NCBI RefSeq assembly: GCF_036013935.1
Contig: NZ_CP107902.1
Coordinates: 744,001-808,000, forward strand
Length of the DNA stretch: 64,000 nucleotides
From: Streptomyces sp. NBC_00461
Lineage (GTDB): Bacteria > Actinomycetota > Actinomycetes > Streptomycetales > Streptomycetaceae
Reading direction: 5' to 3'
The position numbers and the translations under genes were made by a program. Below the pieces are notes generated by a model. That model ran no database searches. It was not told the origin of the DNA and saw nothing but the letters and a program-made list of their open reading frames with translations. Shown piece after piece: positions 1 to 8,426 of this stretch. How positions within the stretch are numbered: the stretch's first letter is position 1; every line of letters begins with the position of its first letter.

Positions 1-1295
1 CGCTGGCTGCCGGACCCGGCAGCCCCGAGCGAAAGCGCTACGTCTTCCGGCCCGGCCGCGGGCCCGGCGGCGCCGAGCCGCCCAACGACTGGGTGTCCTG
101 CTTCGGCGGCCCGGCCTGGACACGGTTGCCCGACGGCGAGTGGTACCTGCACCTGTTCGCCCCCGAGCAGCCGGATCTCGACTGGGAACACCCGGACGTA
201 CGGGCGGAGTTCGAGTCGGTCCTGCGCTTCTGGTTCAGCCGGGGCGTGGACGGATTCCGGATCGACGTCGCGCACGGTCTCGTCAAGCACCCCGAGTTGC
301 CGGACCTGCCGCCCCGCCCGGAAGTGGCGCCCGAGGGGCCCCGCCGGCACGTCGACCATCCGCATTGGGACCGGGACGAGGTGCATGACATCTACCGCGC
401 GTGGCGCCGGGTGGCGGACGAGTTCCCGGGTGACCGCTCGTTCGTCGCCGAGGCATGGGCGGACACCCCGGAGCGGCTCGCCGCGTACGTCCGCCAGGAC
501 GGCCTGCACACGGCGTTCAACTTCGACTTCCTGATGTCGAGTTGGGATGCGAAGGACCTGCGTGCCGTCATCGACGACTCCCTCGCCATGCTCGGTGCGG
601 TGGGCGCCCCGGCCACCTGGGTGCTCTCCAACCACGACGTGATGCGCCACCCCAGCCGGTACGGCCGCAAGGTGGTGAAGCGGTGGGTGGCGGGCGAGAC
701 CTACCGGCCCGAAGGCCCCCTGGATCTGGAGCTGGGCACGCGGCGGGCACGTGCGGCGGCCCTGCTGATGCTCGCCCTGCCCGGCGGCGCGTATGTCTAC
801 CAGGGCGAGGAGCTCGGGCTGCCCGAGGTCGAGGACCTGCCCGAGGCGGTGCTGCAGGACCCGGTCTGGGAGCGGTCCGGGCACACCGACCGCGGGCGCG
901 ACGGCTGCCGGGTGCCGATCCCGTGGTCGGGGTCGAGCGCGCCGTACGGCTTCAGCCCCGAGGGCAGCGAAGCCGCGCCCTGGCTGCCGCAGCCCGCCGG
1001 GTGGGCCGGCCTCGGGGCGGCCGAGCAGACCGGCGCCGAGGACTCGACGCTGGAGCTGTACCGCGGCGCCCTGCGTCTGCGCCGCGAACATCCCGCCCTC
1101 GGAGACGGCGGCCTGACCTGGCTCGACTCCCCCGCCGGAGTCCTTGCCTTCGGACGCGACCCCGGCTTCCTGTGCGTGGTGAACCTGTCGGCCGAGGCCT
1201 ATCGGCTGCCGGAGCACTTCTCGGTTCTGCTGGCCTCCGGGCCCGTGCGGGACGGTCTGCTGGCACCGGACCACGCGGTCTGGCTCGCGGTCTAG
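1..1295 (+). CDS. GH13 alpha-glucosidase, 3' part (5' end outside window)
   Basis: The reading frame is open from base 3, so about 430 C-terminal residues of a protein that is usually about 530-560 residues long are visible. The GH13 signatures are present in order: the nucleophile aspartate in FRIDVAHG (about base 264), the acid/base glutamate in FVAEAW (about base 450), and the transition-state aspartate in SNHD (about base 636). These are followed by the C-terminal beta domain. GH13 enzymes of this size hydrolyse terminal alpha-1,4/1,6-glucosidic bonds of oligosaccharides. No signal peptide can be judged because the N-terminus is missing. In streptomycetes such genes often follow a maltose importer, but that neighbourhood lies outside the window. 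The family call is firm; exact substrate specificity is inferred. Confidence 0.9.
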   Translation, partial: LAAGPGSPERKRYVFRPGRGPGGAEPPNDWVSCFGGPAWTRLPDGEWYLHLFAPEQPDLDWEHPDVRAEFESVLRFWFSRGVDGFRIDVAHGLVKHPELPDLPPRPEVAPEGPRRHVDHPHWDRDEVHDIYRAWRRVADEFPGDRSFVAEAWADTPERLAAYVRQDGLHTAFNFDFLMSSWDAKDLRAVIDDSLAMLGAVGAPATWVLSNHDVMRHPSRYGRKVVKRWVAGETYRPEGPLDLELGTRRARAAALLMLALPGGAYVYQGEELGLPEVEDLPEAVLQDPVWERSGHTDRGRDGCRVPIPWSGSSAPYGFSPEGSEAAPWLPQPAGWAGLGAAEQTGAEDSTLELYRGALRLRREHPALGDGGLTWLDSPAGVLAFGRDPGFLCVVNLSAEAYRLPEHFSVLLASGPVRDGLLAPDHAVWLAV

Positions 1296-1438
1296 CGCGC
1301 TGTACGGGGAGGTCAGGGCGGTCTGCGACCCGGTCTGGTCTCCCCGTGACCGTCCGGGAATTCACCCCCGGCGCGCACCGCATGATTGCGTGGTGCACGC
1401 AGTGCGCGTCCCCTCGCGCGGGGTGGCAGGAGGTGTGG

Positions 1439-2065
1439 GTGGAAGAGGCCAGCCGGGAGGCCGTGGTGTGGCGCAATCGCGCCCACATGCTCTTCGACCG
1501 GGTCTCCGTGCCCGTCGCCGTGTGCGATGTGCACGGAGTCGTCCTGCTCGCCAATCCCGCGATGGCGGCCGAGTGCGGTACGGCCCCGGGGCGGCTGCGC
1601 GGCCGTGCCGTGCTGGAGCTGTTCCGGCCGCAGGAGACGACGCAGGTCGAACGGATCGCGCAGGCGCTGCGGCTGCGACACCGGTCGCGGTACGAGGTGT
1701 CGGTGCGGTGGGAGGCGCCCGGCGGCACCGAACGGTTCGGGGAGCTGACGGCCGATCCGGTGAGCGACACCGTGCAGGACACGCCCGCCCTGCTGGTGAT
1801 GCTGCGTGTGCAGGGCGAACGCGACGAGCCGCTCCCGGACGCGCCCGCTCCCGTCGCACCCGTGGAGGCCCGCATCCTGGCGCTGCTCGCCGCGGGCGCC
1901 ACCACGGCCAGGGCAGCCAAGGAGACCGGTCTCAGTACGGACGGGGTCACTTATCACCTGCGGCGGCTGACGGCACGCTGGGGCGCGTCGAACCGTACCG
2001 AACTGGTCGCCCGGGCCTACGCGCTCGGTGTTCTCACGCCCGGAGTGTGGCCGCCCGGCAGATAG
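1439..2065 (+). CDS. PAS-LuxR type transcriptional regulator
   Basis: Predicted product of about 208 residues. Residues 15-110 look like a PAS fold (VPVAVCDVHGVVLLANPA at its start). The last 60 residues form a LuxR-like helix-turn-helix (ARILALLAAGATTARAAKET followed by a recognition helix with VTYHLRRL). Small PAS-LuxR regulators of this layout are common in Streptomyces and act as DNA-binding activators or repressors. I chose GTG at 1439 because AGGAGG lies at 1429-1434; an in-frame ATG at 1382 is the alternative and would add 19 residues. The 3' end overlaps the convergent DUF3626 gene by 49 bp. The ligand and targets are unknown. Confidence 0.75.
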   Translation: MEEASREAVVWRNRAHMLFDRVSVPVAVCDVHGVVLLANPAMAAECGTAPGRLRGRAVLELFRPQETTQVERIAQALRLRHRSRYEVSVRWEAPGGTERFGELTADPVSDTVQDTPALLVMLRVQGERDEPLPDAPAPVAPVEARILALLAAGATTARAAKETGLSTDGVTYHLRRLTARWGASNRTELVARAYALGVLTPGVWPPGR

Positions 2066-2919
2066 GCGGTGCCCGCTCCCTCGGGTGCGCCGAAACGGGC
2101 GAGCGTGTGCCACACCATCTTCAGGGCCTGCAGCTCGTGACGGCCGGTGCGGGCCGCGTCCCCGATGATCCGCGGGTCCAGCCGGCCGTCCTCGGCGATC
2201 CGGGCACCCAGCTCCACGTACTCCTGGCCCCGGTAGTCCGCATGGCGCCGCAGCTGGGGCACGGTGAGCCGGTAGCCGGGGTGCCACTCGACGGTGCAGG
2301 GCAGGAGACGGGCCGCTGCCTCGACCGAAGTCCCGCGGTAGCTCTTGTCCAGGACAAGTGCCTCCATGTGCGCGGCGAGAAGGACGCCCCCGTGGACCTG
2401 GGCCTCGACGTAGTCGTTGAGGGCGTCCTGCTCGTCGGCCTCGGCGAGGGCGATGAGCGACATGCCCGCGGCGACCCCGAAGTCGGCCGGTTCGGCCGCG
2501 CTGTCCGGGTAGCAGAAGGTGGCGCGGGCCACGGCGTCCGCACCGAGCCGGAAGTGCGAGGAGCCGAAACGCGGTGCCGCGCCGACCACTTGGCGCCGGA
2601 AGTTCAGCGCGCCGTACACGGGCCGGTCGTGCGCGTCCGCGGCGTCGTAGGCACCACCGAAGATCCGGGTCTCCCAGCGATGGCGATCGCCGCCGGGGTG
2701 TGCGGTGAGGCCGCCATTGCTGGTGCCGGTGACGAACTGGGAGTGGTAGGCGCCGTCCTGGGCCAGTGCCCGGAGGATGGGCAGCCCGTCGATGAGCCGG
2801 TCGGGGTGGAAGTTCAGCGTGATGCGCAGGTCCGGGTCGACGGCCGGGCCTGTGGAGCGGGCGGCGACGTGACGCAGCGCCGCCCGTGCCCAGGGCGTCC
2901 GGGCGTTTGCGAAATCCAC
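2017..2919 (-). CDS. DUF3626 domain protein
   Basis: A 300-residue protein matching DUF3626, a family of unknown function. Conserved blocks include ITLNFHPDRL near residue 33, YHSQFVTGTSNGG near residue 58, a long central region with IFGGAY and YGALNF, and a C-terminal segment with EYVELGARI. The start is GTG at 2919, preceded on the minus strand by GGAGGG about 6 bases upstream. No signal peptide or membrane segment is seen. Its 3' end overlaps the PAS-LuxR gene tail to tail. Some members of the family occur as effectors or toxins, but no function can be given here. Confidence 0.75.
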   Translation of the reverse strand: MDFANARTPWARAALRHVAARSTGPAVDPDLRITLNFHPDRLIDGLPILRALAQDGAYHSQFVTGTSNGGLTAHPGGDRHRWETRIFGGAYDAADAHDRPVYGALNFRRQVVGAAPRFGSSHFRLGADAVARATFCYPDSAAEPADFGVAAGMSLIALAEADEQDALNDYVEAQVHGGVLLAAHMEALVLDKSYRGTSVEAAARLLPCTVEWHPGYRLTVPQLRRHADYRGQEYVELGARIAEDGRLDPRIIGDAARTGRHELQALKMVWHTLARFGAPEGAGTAYLPGGHTPGVRTPSA

Positions 2920-3011
2920 TGGCTTCCCTCCACGGGATTCTTGGGTTCCGACGGGCGCGAGCCCCTGGGGACCTCCCCCAAGAGATCGCTCACCGAGCAG
3001 GACATCCGCAA

Positions 3012-3037
3012 CTCATTTTGTCGCCTCATTTTGTCGC
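3012..3037. repeat. Tandem 13-bp direct repeat upstream of DUF3626
   Basis: The 13-mer CTCATTTTGTCGC occurs twice back to back with no mismatch. It lies about 95-120 bp upstream of the DUF3626 start and is much more AT-rich than its surroundings. The position and copy number suit a regulator binding site, but the protein that would bind is not evident. Confidence 0.4.
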
Positions 3038-3060
3038 CGGCGCGAACGCCTGCCGCGGGA

Positions 3061-4059
3061 TCAGAGGTCGGCCACCGCCAGGACGATCTTGCCACGGTTG
3101 TCCCGCCGTTCCAGCAACTCGTGTGCCGCACGGGCCTCTTCGAGGGGTACGACGGTTTCGACCGGCACCCGGTACGTCCCCGCGGCGACCCGCTCGGCCA
3201 GCTCGCGCAGGTCCGGTCGGGGGTCGTAGCCGTGGATCTGGAGGTTGGTGAGCTGGAAGCCGAGGATGGACACGTTCTTGGGATAGAAGTCGCGTGTGTC
3301 GACGGTGCTGGGCTGCAGGGCGACGTTGGCGAGGGCGATCACCCGGCCACCGTGACCGGCCTCGCGCAGGCTCCGTCCGAACGCCGGGCCGCCGACGGTG
3401 TCGAGGACGACGTCGGCCCCTCGCCCGTCGGTCAGTCGCAGCACCTCGTCGACCTCCGCGTCGTCGGGATGCGCGGAGGTGTCGACCGTGTCCTGGGCGC
3501 CGAACTCCCCCGCCCAGGCCGCCTTCTCCGCGGATCCGGCGAGGGCGATGACCCGGGCGCCGGCTTCGGCGGCCATCTGGACGGCCGCGCTGCCGACTCC
3601 GCTCGCGGCCGCCTTCACCACCACCGTGTCCCCCTTGGCGACCTTGGCGAGATGCCGCACGCAGTACCAGGCGGAGAGCCAGGCCACGGGCAGTGTGGCC
3701 CCCTCTGCAAGGCTCACGCCGTCCGGCAGGGCGGTGACCTGCGTGGCTCGGACCGCCGCCAACTCGGCATAGAACCCGGGGGCGTTGATCCCGTCCAGGG
3801 CCATGACCCGCTGCCCGACCTCAAGGCCGGTCACCCCCTCCCCCACCGCCGCGACGACGCCGGCCGCCTCCACGCCCGGGATCAGCGGCGGGCGCCCGGC
3901 CCGGTGGTAGAGGCCCGACCTGATCAGGGCATCCGCCCGGTTCACGCCCGCCGCCGCGATCCGCAGCAGCACCTCACCGGGCCCCGCCACGGGATCCGGC
4001 ACCTCGACCGGCACCAGCACCTCGGGCCCGCCGAACTCCTCGATCCGTACCGCACGCAT
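3061..4059 (-). CDS. Zinc-independent quinone oxidoreductase (MDR family)
   Basis: Predicted product of 332 residues of the medium-chain dehydrogenase/reductase superfamily, quinone oxidoreductase branch. The N-terminal GroES-like domain starts MRAVRIEEFGGPEVLVP. The NADPH-binding Rossmann motif is in AAASGVGSAAVQMA at about residue 150. The structural zinc cysteine lobe of alcohol dehydrogenases is missing, so the protein should be zinc-independent. Start at 4059 was preferred over 4086 because AGGAAG lies about 8 bases upstream. It is divergent from the CGNR regulator, and the shared promoter holds three palindromic operator-like sites, suggesting that this gene is a target of that regulator and responds to an electrophile or quinone (inferred). 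Confidence 0.85.
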   Translation of the reverse strand: MRAVRIEEFGGPEVLVPVEVPDPVAGPGEVLLRIAAAGVNRADALIRSGLYHRAGRPPLIPGVEAAGVVAAVGEGVTGLEVGQRVMALDGINAPGFYAELAAVRATQVTALPDGVSLAEGATLPVAWLSAWYCVRHLAKVAKGDTVVVKAAASGVGSAAVQMAAEAGARVIALAGSAEKAAWAGEFGAQDTVDTSAHPDDAEVDEVLRLTDGRGADVVLDTVGGPAFGRSLREAGHGGRVIALANVALQPSTVDTRDFYPKNVSILGFQLTNLQIHGYDPRPDLRELAERVAAGTYRVPVETVVPLEEARAAHELLERRDNRGKIVLAVADL

Positions 4060-4096
4060 ACCGCACCCACTTCCTGCCACGGCCACTCACGCGGCC

Positions 4097-4186
4097 GACA
4101 CCGGTTGAAGTGGTGTCACTCTCCGACACCACTTCAACCGGTGTCAAGAGGGGGCGTCCAGGCTGGACACCGCATGAACCGGTGTA
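4097..4186. promoter_or_regulatory. Three 21-bp palindromic operators between oxidoreductase and CGNR gene
   Basis: Three copies of GACACC-N9-GGTGTM lie at 4097-4117, 4125-4145 and 4166-4186. The first two copies are perfect reverse complements of each other with a 7-base gap, so they also form one 49-bp inverted repeat. The third copy ends 23 bp before the CGNR start codon. The position in a divergent promoter and the array of identical 6-bp arms point to cooperative binding of a dimeric regulator, most simply the neighbouring CGNR protein (inferred). Confidence 0.7.
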
Positions 4187-4208
4187 CGCCCGGTGTACGC
4201 TCTCCCGT

Positions 4209-4796
4209 ATGACCGGCATCTCCGCCTCCGCCGACCCGGCGCTCGCCTTCCCGTTCATCGGCGGCCGCCCCTGTCTGAACTTCGTGGCGACGCTCGGGCG
4301 ACGGCACGGCACTCCGCTGGAGCGGCTCCCGGACCCCGCCACCCTGGCCCGCTGGTTCGCGGAGGCGGAGCTGGCCGCGGACGACGAGCCCGTGCCCGTC
4401 ACCGCTCGGGACCTGGCCTACGCCCGCGTCCTGCGCGAGGCCCTCTACCGCGTCGTACGCACATCCATGGCCGGTCAGGAACAGGATCCGGCCGACGTGC
4501 GGCTGGTCAACGAGGCGGCGGCACGCCCGGATCTCGCCCCTCAGCTGGGCCCCGTGCGCTGGACGGCCCACCGGCCCGCTCGGGCCGCCCTGGCGACGGT
4601 GGCCCGGGACACCGTCCTCCTGGTGAGCGGTCCCCAGCTGGATCGGGTCAAGGAGTGCGAGAGCCCGCACTGTTCACTGCTGTTCCTGGACGACTCCCAG
4701 GCCCGGCGCCGACGTTGGTGCTCCATGGACCGCTGCGGCAACCTCGCGAAGGTCTCCGGCTACCGGTCACGGAGCCGGGCGGCCACCACCCGGTGA
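4209..4796 (+). CDS. CGNR zinc-finger regulator (ABATE domain)
   Basis: A 195-residue protein with an N-terminal ABATE-like domain (FPFIGGRPCLNFVATLG at residues 11-27) and a C-terminal CGNR zinc finger. The finger has a first cysteine pair in CESPHC, then LLFLDDSQARRRRWCSMDRC with the signature CGN. Such proteins are putative stress-responsive transcription regulators in actinobacteria. Start at 4209 has almost no 5' leader room: a possible -10 (TACGCT) ends about 8 bases upstream and there is no Shine-Dalgarno, so a leaderless transcript is likely. It is divergent from the quinone oxidoreductase with shared operator-like sites, which suggests autoregulation. Confidence 0.8.
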   Translation: MTGISASADPALAFPFIGGRPCLNFVATLGRRHGTPLERLPDPATLARWFAEAELAADDEPVPVTARDLAYARVLREALYRVVRTSMAGQEQDPADVRLVNEAAARPDLAPQLGPVRWTAHRPARAALATVARDTVLLVSGPQLDRVKECESPHCSLLFLDDSQARRRRWCSMDRCGNLAKVSGYRSRSRAATTR

Positions 4797-4984
4797 CGAT
4801 GGATCAGACGTCCTGAGCGGGAGCGAGCTCGGCCGGGATGTGGTGGCCGGGCAGGTCGTCGACGTCGCCGTCAACCGGTTCCGGGCGGTGACGAACGGGT
4901 TGTTCGGGCCGAGTTCTCGGCGGTGGCGAACGGGTTCATCGGGCTGTGTCCGCTGACCGTCGTCACCGCCGCACTGCGCCAGCG

Positions 4985-5581
4985 TCAGACGCCCGCCGGG
5001 GTCCAGTGCGGGTCGCGGCCCAGGAAGGCGAGCAGCGCCTCGGCCCGGTCGTAGTCCCGTGCCGGCTCCAGCGCGGGCGCGAACACCTGGTAGGAGTCGC
5101 GGAGATGGTCGACGAGCCGCTCCGCGACCGGCCAGATCCCCTCGGCCAGTTCCCCGGACAGCGGCCGGTCCTGGCCGGTCGCGACCGCGATGTCCCAAGC
5201 GTGCACGGCCGCGTCCATGGCGGCCGCCGCGGCGGCGAACGGCAGGGGCAGCGGGCCGAGCGGCGTCGGCACCTGCTCGCCGTCGGCGGGCAGGCCGGCA
5301 TACGTGTCCGCCACCGCGCGCAGCACCTTGTCGAGCTCCGCCGCCGGATCCCCGTCGAGGGCGTCTCCCGGGTGGAAGGGGTCGGAGTCCGGGCGGCCGC
5401 CGGTGATCGCGAAACCGTAGCCCTGCTGGTCGATCCGGGCGTGGTTGAGGACCTGCCGGGCCGTCCACGCGCTGCACGGCGTCGGCGCTCCCCACACCGC
5501 GTGCGGCACCGCGGCGACCACCTCGGCGAGATAGTCGTGCGCCCGCGTGAGAACCTCGATGCCCTGGGTGTTCTCCATCAT
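4985..5581 (-). CDS. TIGR03086-type DinB/mycothiol-like protein
   Basis: A 198-residue protein of the actinobacterial TIGR03086 family within the DinB/maleylpyruvate isomerase N-terminal fold. Recognisable parts are PTPCSAWTARQVLNHA near residue 35, which carries one of the usual metal-ligand histidines, and AAMDAAVHAWDIAVATGQ near residue 120 with a second histidine. Members are thought to be metal-binding transferases that may use mycothiol, though the substrate is unknown. Two ATGs are adjacent at 5581 and 5578, with GGGAGAGGA just upstream. It is divergent from the FUSC exporter. The roughly 190 bases on the 4797 side hold an imperfect repeat but no gene I can support. Confidence 0.8.
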   Translation of the reverse strand: MMENTQGIEVLTRAHDYLAEVVAAVPHAVWGAPTPCSAWTARQVLNHARIDQQGYGFAITGGRPDSDPFHPGDALDGDPAAELDKVLRAVADTYAGLPADGEQVPTPLGPLPLPFAAAAAAMDAAVHAWDIAVATGQDRPLSGELAEGIWPVAERLVDHLRDSYQVFAPALEPARDYDRAEALLAFLGRDPHWTPAGV

Positions 5582-5702
5582 TGTTCCTCTCCCGTCACCC
5601 TTCGACCGACACCAACAATCTAGGGTTCCTTGCGGACAGTTACGGTCCTCAATGACAGTTCGGGCCACACCGGCTGCGTCCTGGAAGGAGTGAGCCCCGC
5701 GC

Positions 5703-6974
5703 ATGCGAGTGGTACGTGAGTGGACGGCGTCCCTGGTGCTCCAGGTGAAACGGCGCCGCGACCCGGTGGTCGTACAGACACTGCGGTCGGCGGTCGCCGC
5801 GACGATCGCCTACGTCGTCGCGCTGCGTCTCAGCCCCGAACCCGCGCCGCTCACCGCGCCACTGACCGCTCTGCTGGTCGTCCAGGTCACGCTGTACGCC
5901 ACGCTCACCAACGGGATCCGCCGGGTGAACGCCGTGGTGGCAGGCGTCCTGGTCGCCATCGCCTTCAGCCTCCTTGTCGGTCTGACCTGGTGGAGTCTGG
6001 CCCTGCTGATCGTGGCCTCGCTGGTGGTCGGGCGTCTGGTGCGGGTCAACGAGTACGTGCCCGAGGTGGCGATCAGCGCGATGCTGGTGCTCGGCGTCAC
6101 GACCGTCGGGGACACGGCCTGGGCGCGGATCGTGGAGACGCTGATCGGCGCGGTCGTCGGGTTCGCGTGCAATCTGCTGCTCGCGCCGCCCGTCTGGGTG
6201 GACGAGGCGGGCGAGTCGATCGAGGGGCTGGCCCGCCGGGTGCGGCAGCTGATGCTGCGCATGGGTGAGGAGGCGGCGGGCCGCACGCCGGTCGAGCGGG
6301 CGACGGAGCGGCTGCACGAGGCACGCAGGCTCGACCACGACATCGTCGAGGTGGACGCGGCGCTCCGACAGGCCGAGGACAGCCTTCGGCTCAATCCCCG
6401 CGTGAGTGAGGGCCTGCTGCACCGGGTGGTGCTGCGCACGGGGCTGGACACGCTGGAGATCTGCACGGTCGTGCTGCGGGTGCTGGCGCGGACCTTCACC
6501 GACCTCGCCAAGGAACGTGAGCCAGAGCGGCTGTTCGCGCCCGAGACGGGTGCCGCCGTGGAACGGTTGCTGTCCGAGATCGCCGACGCCGTGGTCAGCT
6601 TCGCGGTGCTGGTCACCAGCCATGTCAGTGCGAGCGCCGAGTCCGCGGAGTCCCGGCTGGCCGCTGAGCTGCGCCAGGCCGCGGCCACCCGCGACAAACT
6701 GGCTCAGCTGCTTTTGGAGGACGTACAGCGGGACGCCCGTACTTGGCAGCTGTACGGGGCCGTGCTGACCGAGGTCAACCGCATCCTCGACGAGATGGAC
6801 ACCGAGCACCGTTCGCGGCGCCTCTTCGAGGAGCTGGACCGCACCTCCCGCGAGCAGCGCGAGCGCATGCCGCGGCTGACCAGGCTGCGGGAGGGGCTGC
6901 GCGACTCCGAGATGCTGCGCGTCCCGGACGTGCTGCGCCGGAACCGCGGCGACGCCGCCCGTCGTTCCAAGTGA
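5703..6974 (+). CDS. FUSC / aromatic acid exporter family membrane protein
   Basis: A 423-residue protein. The first 165 residues contain about five to six hydrophobic segments (for example VAATIAYVVALRL and VVAGVLVAIAFSLLVGLTWW). The remaining 250 residues are a soluble, charged helical domain, as in FUSC/ArAE-type exporters. Family members export aromatic carboxylic acids or fusaric acid-like compounds; the substrate here is unknown. An ATG start at 5703 is preceded by GGAAGGAG about 12 bases upstream. The partner TIGR03086 gene is divergent. At about 420 residues it is a half-size form compared with the 650-750 residue E. coli-type AaeB. Confidence 0.8.
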   Translation: MRVVREWTASLVLQVKRRRDPVVVQTLRSAVAATIAYVVALRLSPEPAPLTAPLTALLVVQVTLYATLTNGIRRVNAVVAGVLVAIAFSLLVGLTWWSLALLIVASLVVGRLVRVNEYVPEVAISAMLVLGVTTVGDTAWARIVETLIGAVVGFACNLLLAPPVWVDEAGESIEGLARRVRQLMLRMGEEAAGRTPVERATERLHEARRLDHDIVEVDAALRQAEDSLRLNPRVSEGLLHRVVLRTGLDTLEICTVVLRVLARTFTDLAKEREPERLFAPETGAAVERLLSEIADAVVSFAVLVTSHVSASAESAESRLAAELRQAAATRDKLAQLLLEDVQRDARTWQLYGAVLTEVNRILDEMDTEHRSRRLFEELDRTSREQRERMPRLTRLREGLRDSEMLRVPDVLRRNRGDAARRSK

Positions 6975-7044
6975 CGAGGGGGCCGGGGCGGCGTACGTTC
7001 TGGCACCGGAGCCGAAGGGGCGGGCTGGGATGAAGGGGGCGGGG

Positions 7045-8091
7045 ATGACCGACTCGACTGTGCGGATCGACGGGAACACACTGCGGCTGCCGGGCGGGGT
7101 GGCGGTGCGGTTCGTGCGCACACTGCGGCTGCCCGAGACGGGCACGCATCCGCTGCCGCCGGGCCTGGGCGAGTTCCCGGTGCGCCGGGTCACCGACTAC
7201 CCGGACACGGTGCCCGCGCAATGGCGTGCACGGGGCGGCGTGATGCTACCGGTGTATCTGCGCGAGGCGATGTGGCTGACCTTCGCGGGCACGGCGGAAC
7301 CGGCCGCTCTGCAGGTCGGCGTGGGCAAGGTGTGCGCGGTCTCGGGCAGGAAGTGGAGCGACCGCCTCTCCCGCGAGCCTCAGAACTACCTCGTACTGCC
7401 CCGCCAGCCCTGGCTGGACGGCATCAACTCCGGAAAGGGCACGGTCCGCCAGTTCGTGGCGGTGCCGCTGGGCCTGGGGGCGACCGTCGAGGGCCAGGTC
7501 ACCGGCGAGGAGACCTGGGGCGGCGTACAGCTGCAGTCCTTCCCGCTCGTCGAGCCGAGGCTGGCCGAGTGGCGGGAGGAGGAGCGGCGCCGCTCGGAAC
7601 TGCAGCGGATGAGCTTTACGGGTGGGGGCTACGGCGCGGCGATGCCGATGGCGGCGCCCGCGCCGGGGGCGGCTCCGGGGGCCGCTCCTGCGGGTCGTCC
7701 GCGGCCTGCCGCGGCCATGGGTCTGGGTGTCGGCGGTTCGATGCTCCAGGAGGTCTACCGGGACGACCGGCCGCTCAAGGACTGGGCCGAGCAGCCTGCC
7801 GGGCGGGTGTTCGTGCACCTGGTGACACCTCCGGAGTGGCGCCGTATCACCGGCGAGGCTCCGCCACCGTCGCCCGTGGACCGCGCGGCGTACACCCGGG
7901 CCGGACTGCCCTGGTACGACTACTACGACCAGGAGGCCGAGGACCTCGCGCCCACGGAGGCACTGGAGGGCGTACAGCCGGTCGGCGACTGGCTCGGCGA
8001 CGACCACGAACCGTGGCAGGATCCCACGCCCCACCAGGTGAAGCCGCTGAAGGACGCACCGGGCAAGGCGGTCGAGGACGGCGACTGGTAA
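7045..8091 (+). CDS. Conserved Streptomyces hypothetical protein
   Basis: A 348-residue protein I cannot assign to a functional family. The N-terminal 190 residues are compact and rich in beta-prone segments (LRLPGGVAVRFVRTLRLPE; later PVYLREAMWLTFAG and GKGTVRQFVAVPLGLGATVEGQVTG). A low-complexity Ala/Pro/Gly linker covers about residues 200-228, and an acidic C-terminal third follows. There is no signal peptide or membrane segment. The start was chosen at 7045 (AAGGGGGC upstream); ATG at 7030 is also possible. It reads in the same direction as the FUSC gene, 70 bp away. Confidence 0.65.
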   Translation: MTDSTVRIDGNTLRLPGGVAVRFVRTLRLPETGTHPLPPGLGEFPVRRVTDYPDTVPAQWRARGGVMLPVYLREAMWLTFAGTAEPAALQVGVGKVCAVSGRKWSDRLSREPQNYLVLPRQPWLDGINSGKGTVRQFVAVPLGLGATVEGQVTGEETWGGVQLQSFPLVEPRLAEWREEERRRSELQRMSFTGGGYGAAMPMAAPAPGAAPGAAPAGRPRPAAAMGLGVGGSMLQEVYRDDRPLKDWAEQPAGRVFVHLVTPPEWRRITGEAPPPSPVDRAAYTRAGLPWYDYYDQEAEDLAPTEALEGVQPVGDWLGDDHEPWQDPTPHQVKPLKDAPGKAVEDGDW

Positions 8092-8426
8092 CCGGTCGAG
8101 GACGACGGCCGGCAAGCCGATACCCCCGGACCCCGGACAATGCCACCGAGCGCGTCGGACTGATCGGCCGGGCGTGGTGGACCCGTGGCCCGGATTTCAC
8201 TCTCCGGCGTCGCCAGGTCGGTCGGCGACGAGGGCTCCTCGGGCACCCGCGAGGCCCGGTCCCCTCGCCCTCGTCGTGGCGCCGGTCCTGGTCGCGGTCG
8301 GCGGGTGGGCGGGGGCGGGCGCCCATTGCACCCTGCGCAACGCTCATTGCCGGTCTTGCGTGGAGCGGCGGCGCGCGTCATGGTGGCATGTCACGAGCGC
8401 GGCGAGCGACCACCGGAGGTGCGGAC
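8092..8426. other. Intergenic region upstream of lactonase
   Basis: About 335 bp without a supported gene. A short TTGC-N7-GCAA inverted element occurs near 8325-8342. The segment ends with GGAGGT six bases before the lactonase start. No clear promoter hexamers or terminator could be picked with confidence. Confidence 0.4.

Noticed and set aside
1390..4212. A 940-codon open frame on the plus strand crossing several genes
   Set aside because: It spans the PAS-LuxR, DUF3626 and oxidoreductase genes in wrong frames and has no recognisable domain.
4797..4984. Short plus-strand frame with an imperfect repeat around ACGAACGGGTT and GCGAACGGGTT
   Set aside because: Two similar 23-bp segments exist, but no start, ribosome binding site or family match supports a gene.
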